Shown: piece by piece, positions 56,878 through 64,000 of the stretch
Layout: every line of letters starts with the position of its first letter
Position numbering within the stretch: the first letter of the stretch is position 1
Assembly: GCF_003086295.3 (NCBI RefSeq)
Contig: NC_092044.1
Span: 70,561,213-70,625,212, forward strand
Source of the DNA: Arachis hypogaea
Lineage: Eukaryota > Streptophyta > Magnoliopsida > Fabales > Fabaceae
Direction: 5' to 3'
Length of the DNA: 64,000 nucleotides
Translations under genes and position numbers: made by a program
The notes under the pieces: generated by a model
What the model saw: only the letters and a program-made list of their open reading frames with translations
Told to the model about the DNA's origin: nothing
Database searches by the model: none

Positions 56878-58069
56878 TTGTTCGAGTATGGACAACTGAC
56901 GGTTCATCTTGTTTCTCAGATTAGGTAATTTTCTTTTCAAAAATCTTTTTCAAAATTTTTCTTTTCTTTTTCGTTTTTCCAAACTTTATTTTCGAAAAAA
57001 ATTAATAAAAATCCAAAAAAATTAATAAAATCATAAAAATCAAAAATATTTTGTGCTTCTTGTTTAAGTCTTGAGTCAATTTTTAAGTTTGGTGTCAATT
57101 GCATGCTTTAAAAATTTTTCTTGCATTTTTTGAAAAATCCATGCATTCATAGAGTTCTTCGTGATCTTCAAGTTGTTCTTGATAAGTCTTCTTGTTTGAT
57201 CTTGATGTTTTCTTGTTTTGTGTTGTTTGTTGTTTTTCATATGCATTTTTCGTTTGTTAGAGTCCATGCATTAAAGATTTCTATGTTTGGTGTCTTGCAT
57301 GTTTTCTTTGCATAAAAATTTTTTCAAAATTATGTTCTTGATGTTCATCATGATCTTCAAGGTGTTCTTGGTGTTCATCTTGACATTCATAGTGTTCTTG
57401 CATGCATCATGTGTTTTGATCCAAAATTTTCATATTTTAGGTCATTTTTATGTTTTTCTCTCTCATCTTTAAATATTCAAAAATCAAAAAAATATCTTTT
57501 CCTTTTTTTCTCTCCAAATTTGTGAAATTTTGGGTTGACTTGGTCAAAAATTTTTAAAATCAGTTATTTCTTACAAGTCAAGTCAAATTTTCAATTTTAA
57601 ATATCTTATCTAACTTCTTATCTTCTTATATTTTCAAATTTGATTTTAATATCTTTTTCAACTAACTCTTTAACTTTTTGTTTGTTTCCTATCTTTTTCA
57701 AAACTAACTAACTACTTTTCCCTCTCTAATTTTCGAAAATATTTCATCTCTTTTTCAAAAAAAAAGATTCTTTTTGTTTTAAATTTTAATTTTAATCTTA
57801 TCTTATTTCGAATTTTCGAAAATTACTAACCCTTTTTTAAAACTATTTTCGAATTTTCTATCTCTTCTCTCTTATTCTATTTAATTATTTAATTACTAAC
57901 ACTTCTCTTCACCTCTCTTCATCTAAAAAAATCCAAACCCAATCTATCCCTTGTGTTTGGATTCTTCACTTTTCTTTCTTCTATCCCCTTCTTTTTCTAC
58001 TAACATAAAGGAATCTCTATACTGTGACATAGAGGATTCCTCTTCTTTTCTTGTTTTCTTCTCTTTCAT
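56878..58069 (+). other. Leader of element G
   Basis: T-rich untranslated sequence of about 1.2 kb with AAGTTTGGTGT at 57085-57095 and TATGTTTGGTGTC near 57281. Short frames here are not convincing as genes. Confidence 0.65.
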
Positions 58070-60385
58070 ATGAGCAGGAACAAGGATAAAGGCACTCTTG
58101 TTGAAATTGATCCAGAACCTGAAAGGACTCTGAAGAGAAAATTAAGAGAAGCTAAGTTACAACAATCTAAAGGTAACCTTTCAGAAATATTAGAACAAGA
58201 GAAGGAGATGGAAGCCGAAAATAATAATAATGCAAGGAGAATGCTTGGTGACTTCACAAAGCCAACGTCCAAGTTTGATGGAAGAAGCATCTCCATTCCT
58301 GCCATTGGAGCCAATAACTTTGAGCTGAAACCTCAGCTAGTTGCCTTAATGCAACAAAACTGCAAGTTTTATGGACTTCCATCTGAAGATCCTTATCAGT
58401 TTTTAACTGAGTTCTTGCAGATCTATGAGACTGTAAAGACGAATGGAGTTGATCCTGAAGTCTACAGACTCATGCTTTTCCCTTTTGCTTTAAGAGACAG
58501 AGCTAGAATATGGTTGGATTCACAACCCAAGGATAGCCTAGACTCCTGGGATAAGCTAGTCACTGCCTTCTTGGATAAATTCTTTCCTCCTCAAAAGCTG
58601 AGCAAGCTGAGAGTGGATGTTCAAACCTTCAAACAAAAAGATGGTGAATCCCTCTATGAAGCTTGGGAAAGATACAAGCAGCTGACCAAAAGATGTCCAT
58701 CCAACATGTTTTCAGAATGGACCATATTAGATATATTCTATTATGGTCTATCTAAATTTTTGAAAATGTCATTGGACCATTCTGCAGGTGGATCTATTCA
58801 CCTAAAGAAAATGCCTGAAGAGGCTCAAGAACTCATTGATATGGTTGTGAACAACCAATTCATGTACACTTCTGAGAGGAATTCCGTGAATAATGGGATA
58901 CCTCAGAAGAAAGGAGTTCTTGAAATTGATGCTCTGAATGCCATATTGGCTCAGAAAAAAGTGTTGACTCAGCAAGTCAACATGATCTCTCAAAGTCTGA
59001 ATGGATGGCAAAATGCATCCAACAGTACTAAAGAGGCAGCTTCTGAAGAAGCTTATGATCTTGAGAACCCTGCAATGGCAGAGGTTAATTACATGGGTGA
59101 ACCTTATGGAAACACCTATAATCCATCATGGAGAAATCATCCAAATTTCTCATGGAAGGATCAACAAAAGCCTCAACAAGGCTTTAACATTGGTGGACGC
59201 ACTAGGCTAAGCAATAGCAAGCCTTTTCCATCATCTTCTCAGCAACAGACAGAGAATTCTGAACAAAACACTTCTAATTTAGCCAATCTAGTCTCTGATC
59301 TGTCAAAAGCCACTTTCAGTTTCATGAGTGAAACAAGATCCTCCATCAAAAATCTGGAGGCACAAGTGGGCCAGCTGAGTAAGAGAGTCATTGAAGCTCC
59401 TCCTAGTATTCTCCCAAGCAATACAGAAGAGAATCCAAAAGGAGAGTGCAAGGCCATTGATGTGATCAATGTGGCCGAATGCACAAGGGAGGAGGAGGAT
59501 GAAAATCCTAGTGAGGAAGACCTCCTGGGACGTCCTTCAAGTAAGAAGGAGTTTCCTATTAAGGATCCAAAAGAATCTGAGGCTCATACAGAGACCATAG
59601 AGATTCCATTAAATCTCCTTCTGCCATTCATGAGCTCTGAAGACTATTCTTCCTCTGAAGAGGATGAAGATGTGACTGGAGAGCAAGTTGCTCAATACTT
59701 AGGAGCTATCATGAAGCTAAATGCCAAGTTGTTTGGTAATGAGACTTGGGAAAGTGAACCTCCCTTGCTCATTAATGAACTAGATACCTGGATTCAGCAA
59801 ATTTTACCTCAAAAGAGACAAGATCCTGGAAAGTTCTTAATACCTTGTACCATAGGCACTATGACCTTTGAAAAGGCTCTATGTGATCTAGGGTCAGGGA
59901 TAAATCTTATGCCACTCTCTGTAATGGAGAAGCTGGGGATCATTGAGGTGCAACCTGCCTTGTTCTCATCACAATTGGCAGACAAGTCATTGAGACAAGC
60001 TTATGGAATAGTGGAGGACGTGTTAGTAAAGGTTGAGGGCCTTTACATCCCTGCTGATTTCATAATCTTAGACACTGGGAAGGAAGAGGATGAATGCATT
60101 ATCCTTGGAAGACCTTTCCTAGCCACAGTAGGAGCTGTGATAGATGTCAACAGAGGTGAATTAGTCCTTCAATTGAATGGGGACTACCTTGTGTTTAAAG
60201 CACATGGCCATCCCTATGTGACAAAAGAGAGTAAGCATGAAGAGCTTCTCTCAGTTCAGAGTCAAGAAGAGCCCCCACAGTCAAACTCTAAGTTTGGTGT
60301 TGGGAGGCCACAACCAAACTCTAAGTTTGGTGTTAAGGCCCCATATCCAAACTCTAAGTTTGGTGTTGGGACTATACAACATTGA
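58070..60385 (+). CDS. gag: Intact gag-protease ORF of non-autonomous element G
   Basis: 771 codons without a break, ATG at 58070 (MSRNKDKGTLVEIDPEPERT). Residues about 70-110: SISIPAIGANNFELKPQLV. Residues about 130-280: gag core with LMLFPFALRDRARIWLDSQP, FPPQKLSKLRVDVQTFKQ, ESLYEAWERYKQL and LDHSAGGSIHLKK. Residues about 335-360: NYMGEPYGNTYNPSWRNHPN, with no CCHC finger before it. Residues about 585-710: CTIGTMTFEKALCDLGSGIN and IILGRPFLATVGAVIDV, a retropepsin-like domain with DLG. The C-terminus has three NSKFGV repeats. A stop, not RT, follows. It could form particles in the cytoplasm. This is the only long intact frame in the window. Confidence 0.9.
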   Translation: MSRNKDKGTLVEIDPEPERTLKRKLREAKLQQSKGNLSEILEQEKEMEAENNNNARRMLGDFTKPTSKFDGRSISIPAIGANNFELKPQLVALMQQNCKFYGLPSEDPYQFLTEFLQIYETVKTNGVDPEVYRLMLFPFALRDRARIWLDSQPKDSLDSWDKLVTAFLDKFFPPQKLSKLRVDVQTFKQKDGESLYEAWERYKQLTKRCPSNMFSEWTILDIFYYGLSKFLKMSLDHSAGGSIHLKKMPEEAQELIDMVVNNQFMYTSERNSVNNGIPQKKGVLEIDALNAILAQKKVLTQQVNMISQSLNGWQNASNSTKEAASEEAYDLENPAMAEVNYMGEPYGNTYNPSWRNHPNFSWKDQQKPQQGFNIGGRTRLSNSKPFPSSSQQQTENSEQNTSNLANLVSDLSKATFSFMSETRSSIKNLEAQVGQLSKRVIEAPPSILPSNTEENPKGECKAIDVINVAECTREEEDENPSEEDLLGRPSSKKEFPIKDPKESEAHTETIEIPLNLLLPFMSSEDYSSSEEDEDVTGEQVAQYLGAIMKLNAKLFGNETWESEPPLLINELDTWIQQILPQKRQDPGKFLIPCTIGTMTFEKALCDLGSGINLMPLSVMEKLGIIEVQPALFSSQLADKSLRQAYGIVEDVLVKVEGLYIPADFIILDTGKEEDECIILGRPFLATVGAVIDVNRGELVLQLNGDYLVFKAHGHPYVTKESKHEELLSVQSQEEPPQSNSKFGVGRPQPNSKFGVKAPYPNSKFGVGTIQH
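60280..60370 (+). repeat. Short repeats at the 3' end of gag that encode NSKFGV
   Basis: Three copies of AACTCTAAGTTTGGTGTT at about 32-base spacing (AAGTTTGGTGT at 60290, 60323 and 60355). The same 11-mer lies beside the stem-loops and the LTR. Element E has three diverged copies at about 42165-42255. Confidence 0.8.
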
Positions 60386-60448
60386 CCTGATCACCTTTGT
60401 GGCTCCATGAGAGCCACTGTCAAGCTATTGACATTAAAGAAGCGCTTG

Positions 60449-60464
60449 TTGGGAGGCAACCCAA
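60449..60464 (+). other. Post-gag stem-loop (AGGCAA loop), element G
   Basis: TTGGGAGGCAACCCAA, 63 bases after the gag-protease stop and preceded by AAGAAGCGCTTG. Confidence 0.7.
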
Positions 60465-61286
60465 TTTTATTTATCTAATTTTTATTTTATTGTTATTTTG
60501 TGTTTTATTAGGTACATGATCATGTGGAGTCACGAAAAAAATAGAAAATTAAAAATAGAATCAAAAACAGCAGAAGAAAAATCACACCCTGGAGGAAGCA
60601 TAGGCTGGCGTTCAACGCCAGTAAGGAGCATCTGGCTGGCGTTCAACGCCAGAACAGAGCATCAACCTGGCGCTGAACGCCAGGAATGTGCCTAAGAGGA
60701 AAAGATGGCGCTGAACGCCAGCAACAAGCATGAAACTGGCGTTCAACGCCAGAAACATGCTTTACATGGGCGTTGAACGCCCAGAATGTGCACCACTCGG
60801 CGTTTAAATGCCAGAATGGTGTGCAAGGGCATTTTACATGCCTATTTGGTGCAGGGATGGAATTCCTTGACACCTCAGGATCTGTGGATCCCACAGGATC
60901 ACCTCAGGATCTGTGGACCCCACATGATCCCCACCTACTATATTCCCACCTTACCTCCTAATCCTATTTTGTGATGAGTATTCCCCATGTCACACTTCCC
61001 AACACTCTTCACCAATCACCTCAATTCCTCTTCCCAAGCACCCCCTTCACCACTCACATCCATCCACTCTTCCCCATAAACCCCACCTACCTTCAAAAAT
61101 TCAAAAACATTTTCCCACCCATTCCCACCCTAAATGGCCGAACCTACACCACCCTCTCCCTATATATACCCTTCCATTCTACTTCATTTTCACACAACAC
61201 AACCCCCTCTTCTTCACCTTGGCCGAACCTACATCTCTCCCTCTCTACCATATTCTCTTCTTCTTCTTCTTCTCTTCTTTCTTCTA
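60465..61286 (+). other. Region between gag and ORF2 of element G
   Basis: Palindrome cluster (GGCGTTCAACGCC, GGCGCTGAACGCC and GGGCGTTGAACGCCC) at about 60603-60830. Then comes a duplicated CACCTCAGGATCTGTGGA-type segment (60871 and 60901). A long C-rich, purine-poor stretch and a TATA-like box follow. Frames across 60971-61312 reflect the biased composition only. Confidence 0.7.
61161..61168 (+). promoter_or_regulatory. Candidate internal promoter of ORF2, element G
   Basis: TATATATA in TCTCCCTATATATACCCTTC, 199 bases before the ORF2 ATG. TTTTCACACAACAC follows about 30 bases downstream, where a start site would be. The counterpart in E has the same spacing. The TATA sequence itself differs between copies but stays TATA-like. 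Confidence 0.55.
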
Positions 61287-61321
61287 TTGCTCGAGGACGA
61301 GCAATATTTTAAGTTTGGTGT
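61287..61321 (+). other. Internal stem-loop and AAGTTTGGTGT, element G
   Basis: TTGCTCGAGGACGAGCAA (61287-61304), perfect 7-bp arms around AGGA, then TATTTTAAGTTTGGTGTGG. It is 56 bases before the ORF2 ATG. Confidence 0.78.
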
Positions 61322-61359
61322 GGTAAAAGCATAAGCTTTTTGTTTTTCCATTACCATCA

Positions 61360-62508
61360 ATGGCACCTAAGGCCGGAGAATCCTCTAGAAAAGGAAAAGG
61401 GAAGACAAAAGCTTCCACCTCTGAGTCATGGGAAATGGAAAAATTCATCTCCAAAAGCCATCAAGACCACTTCTATGATGTTGTGGCAAAGAAGAAGGTG
61501 ATCCCTGAGGTCCCTTTCAAGCTCAAGAAAAATGAGTACCCGGAGATCCGACATGAGATCCGAAGAAGAGGTTGGGAAGTCTTAACCAACCCTATGCAAC
61601 AAGTCAGAATCTTAATGGTTCAAGAGTTCTATGCAAATGCATGGATCACTAGGAACCATGATCAAAGTATGAACCCAAATCCAAAGAATTATCTCATAAT
61701 GGTTCGGGGGAAATACTTAGATTTTAGCCCGGAAAATGTGAGGTTAGCGTTTCACTTGCCCATGATGTAAGGAGATGAACGCCCCTACACTAGAAGGGTC
61801 AACTTTAATCAAAGGTTGGACCAAGTCCTAATGGACATATGTGTGGAAGGCGCTCAATGGAAGAGAGACTCCAAAGGCAAGCCAGTTCAACTAAGAAGAC
61901 TGGACCTCAAGCCTGTGGTTAGAGGATGGTTGGAGTTCATTCAACGCTCTATCATTCCTACTAGCAACCGATCTGAAGTTACTGTGGATCGGGCCATCAT
62001 GATTCGTAGCATCATGATTGGAGAGGAAGTAGAAGTTCATGAGGTCATATCCAATGAAATCTACAAAATAGCCGACAAGCCCTCCACAATGGCAAGGCTA
62101 GCTTTTCCTCACCTTATTTGCCATCTATGTTACTCAGCTGGAGTTATCATAGAAGGAGATATCTCCATTGAAGAGGATAAGCCCATCACCAAGAAGAGGA
62201 TGGAGCAAGCAAGAGAGACCCTCCACGGTTCTCAAGAAATGCATGAGGAAGCTCATCATCAAGAAATCCCTGAGATGCCTCAAGGGATGCACTTTCCTCC
62301 CAACAACTATTGGGAACAACTCAACACCTCCTTAGAAGATTTGAGCCACAATGTTGAACAATTAAGGGTGGAACATCATGAGCGCTCCATCATTCTCCAT
62401 GAAATAAGAGAAGATCAAAGAGCAATGAGGGAGGAGCAACAAAGGCAAGGAAGGGACATAGAAGAGCTTAAGGACATTGTTGGTCCTTCAAGAAGAAGAC
62501 GCCACTAA
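61360..62508 (+). pseudogene. ORF2 of element G (plant transposon protein domain), one stop
   Basis: ATG at 61360 (MAPKAGESSRKGKGKTKAST, a basic N-terminus). The frame is open except for a TAA at 61768-61770, where E has CAA, so only one base separates it from an open frame of 382 codons. Domain: KKVIPEVPFKLKKNEYPEIR, VQEFYANAWITRNHDQS, RGWLEFIQRSIIPTSNRSEV and AIMIRSIMIGEEVEVHEV. A C-terminal coiled coil of about 60 residues (QLNTSLEDLSHNVEQLRVEH and onward) ends in SRRRRH. No signal peptide or transmembrane helix. The function of this domain is not established. Confidence 0.85.
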
Positions 62509-63575
62509 AGGTGGATTCATTCCTTGTTCTTATTTCTTTCTGCTTTTCGATTTTTATGTTGTGTTTGTCTATGTTTTGTGTCTTTACTTCATGATCATTA
62601 GTATGTAGTAACCATGTCTTAAAGCTATGAATAAAATCCATTAATCCTTCACCTCTCTTAAATGAAAAATGTTTTAATTCAAAAGAACAAGAAGTACATG
62701 AATTTCGAATTTATCCTTGAATTTAGTTTAATTATATTGATGTGGTGACAATACTTTTTGTTTTCTGAATGAATGACTGAACAGTGCATATTTTTGATCT
62801 TGTTGTTTATGAATGTTAAAACTGTTAGCTCTTGAAAGAATGATGAACAAAGAGAAATGTTATTGATAATCTGAAAAATCATAAAATTGATTCTTGAAGC
62901 AAGAAAAAGCAGTGAAAAGTAAAAAGCTTGCGAAAAAAAAATAGGCGAAAAAAAATAGAAAGAAAAAGAAAAAGCAAGCAGAAAAAGCCAATAGCCCTTA
63001 AAACCAAAAGGCAAGGGTAAAAAGGATCGATCCAAGGCTTTGAGCATCAATGGTTAGGAGGGCCCAAGGAAATAAAATACAGGCCTAAGCGGCTAAATCA
63101 AGCTGTCCCTAATCATGTGCTTGTGTCATGAAGGTCCAAGTGAAAAGCTTGAGACTGAGTGGTTAAAGTCGTGATCCAAAGCAAAAAGAGTGTGCTTAAG
63201 AGCTCTGGACACCTCTAACTGGGGACTCTAGCAAAGCTGAGTCACAATCTAAAAAGGTTCACCCAGTCATGTGTCTGTGGCATTTATGTATCCGGTGGTA
63301 ATACTGGAAAACAAAATGCTTAGGGCCACGGCCAAGACTCAAAAAAGTAGTTGTGTTCAAGAATCAACATACTTAACTAGGAGAATCAATAACACTATCC
63401 GAAATCTAAGTTCCTAGAGAAGCCAATCATTCTAAACTTCAAAGGAAAAAGTGAGATGCCAAAACTGTTCAGAAGCAAAAAGCTACAAGTCCCGCTCATC
63501 TAATTAGAATTAATATTCATTGATATTTTGAAATTTATAGTATATTCTCTTCTTTTTATCTTATTTGATTTTCAG
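62509..63575 (+). other. 3' tail of element G
   Basis: Conserved non-coding sequence with a purine tract (AGAAAGAAAAAGAAAAAG type) at about 62930-62995 and a stretch of about 500 bases shared with A and E. No ORF. Confidence 0.7.
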
Positions 63576-63612
63576 TTGCTTGGGGACAAGGAACAATTTA
63601 AGTTTGGTGTTG
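63576..63612 (+). other. 3' stem-loop and primer region, element G
   Basis: TTGCTTGGGGACAAGGAA (63576-63593), the same stem-loop with one arm mismatch, then CAATTTAAGTTTGGTGTTG at the LTR border. Confidence 0.72.
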
Positions 63613-64000
63613 TGATGAGCGGATAATTTATACGCTTTTTGGCATTGGTTTTAGGTAGTTTTTAGTAAGTTCAAGCTACTTTTAGGGATGTTTTCATTAA
63701 TTTTTATGTTAAATTCACATTTCTGGACTTTACTATGAGTTTGTGTGTTTTTTTGTGATTTCAGGTAATTTCTGGCTGAAATTGAGGGACTTGAGCAAAA
63801 CTCTGAAAAAGGCTGACAAAAGGACTGCTGATGCTGTTGGAATCTGACCTCCCTGCACTCGAAATAGATTTTCTGGAGCTACAGATCTCCAAATAGCGCG
63901 CTCTCAACGGCGTTGGAAAGTAGACATCCAGAGCTTTCCATCAATATATAAATAGTTCATACTTTATTTGGAAATTGACGACGTAACTTGGTGTTGAACG
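63613..64000 (+). repeat. Start of the 3' LTR of element G (truncated by window end)
   Basis: TGATGAGCGG start, 388 bases visible, matching 55151-55537 with about 13 differences. Confidence 0.88.

Larger units (their letters stand above)
33507..64000 (+). mobile_element. Ty3/gypsy Athila-like element B (5' part to ORF2; extends past window)
   Basis: A plus-strand element with 5' LTR, tRNA-Asp primer site, gag, protease, RT-RNase H-integrase and ORF2. It is interrupted by E (37403-49578) in the protease and by G (from 55151) near the end of ORF2. Its 3' LTR should lie beyond base 64000, after the end of G. B is the only copy here with the full gag-pol-ORF2 set, although every frame is damaged. 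Confidence 0.85.
55151..64000 (+). mobile_element. Non-autonomous Athila-like element G (gag plus ORF2, no pol)
   Basis: 5' LTR (55151-56853), tRNA-Asp primer site, one intact gag-protease ORF, ORF2, tail and the start of the 3' LTR (63613 onward). There is no RT, RNase H or integrase between gag and ORF2. It is the same type as E. It inserted in ORF2 of B; the left TSD would be AAGGA (55146-55150) and the right one lies outside the window. The visible 388 bases of the two LTRs differ at about 13 positions. Confidence 0.9.

Noticed and set aside
60971..61334. Pro/Ser-rich frames of 113 and 66 codons before ORF2 in G
   Set aside because: The stretch is C- and T-rich with few stops; frames are not conserved in B or E, and the conserved features here are TATA box and stem-loop.

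Overview
The window looks like a stack of nested LTR retrotransposons from a large plant genome. It is most likely a legume and probably peanut (Arachis); that attribution rests on the general look of the repeats and was not checked. No complete host gene is visible. Evidence for a plant: Ty1/copia and Ty3/gypsy elements of the Athila and Tat types, primer binding sites complementary to tRNA-Asp, LTRs of about 1.4-1.9 kb, and AT-rich non-coding DNA. At the far left, bases 3-92 may be the last codons of an unidentified gene. They are followed by a 3'-UTR-like stretch and about 3 kb of AT-rich DNA holding one foldback (MITE-like) element.

The nesting can be read from 5-bp target-site duplications (TSDs). 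A minus-strand copia element (3753-7482, short continuation at 27482) was split by a plus-strand Athila-like element A (7483-27476, TSD TAGAG). Element A was split inside gag by a minus-strand non-autonomous element C (10700-19938, TSD AGGAG). C was split inside its ORF by solo LTR D (15520-17192, TSD GTAGA). To the right, a minus-strand Tat-type element (about 27.8-33.5 kb) carries an opposite-strand accessory ORF, 105-bp tandem repeats and an integrase remnant. It was split by a second Athila-like element B (33507 to beyond the window). B was split just before its protease motif by a minus-strand non-autonomous element E (37403-49578, TSD CAAGC), whose 5' LTR carries solo LTR F (46750-48662, TSD GTTGT). 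B was also split near the end of its ORF2 by a related non-autonomous element G (55151 to beyond the window).

The Athila-like elements are modular. B has gag-protease, RT-RNase H-integrase and a downstream ORF2 (plant transposon protein domain). A has gag-pol but has lost ORF2. E and G have gag-protease and ORF2 but no RT, RNase H or integrase, so they must rely on enzymes supplied in trans. The gag-protease ORF of G (771 codons) is uninterrupted; nearly all other frames carry stops or frameshifts.

The most interesting material is non-coding. (1) An 18-nt stem-loop of 7-bp arms around a 4-nt AGGA/GGGA loop sits beside the polypurine tract. A second copy lies internally, directly upstream of ORF2 in B, E and G; its arms differ but stay complementary. 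(2) A second stem-loop with an AGRCAA loop follows the gag or gag-pol stop in A, B, E and G and the main ORF of the unrelated element C, also with compensatory arm changes. (3) ORF2 of E and G has its own TATA-like box at a conserved distance of about 200 nt. (4) Clusters of short GC-rich palindromes fill LTRs, untranslated regions and even gag coding sequence, with a different motif in each family. Together these suggest a shared, undescribed layer of structured RNA or cis elements in these retrotransposons.
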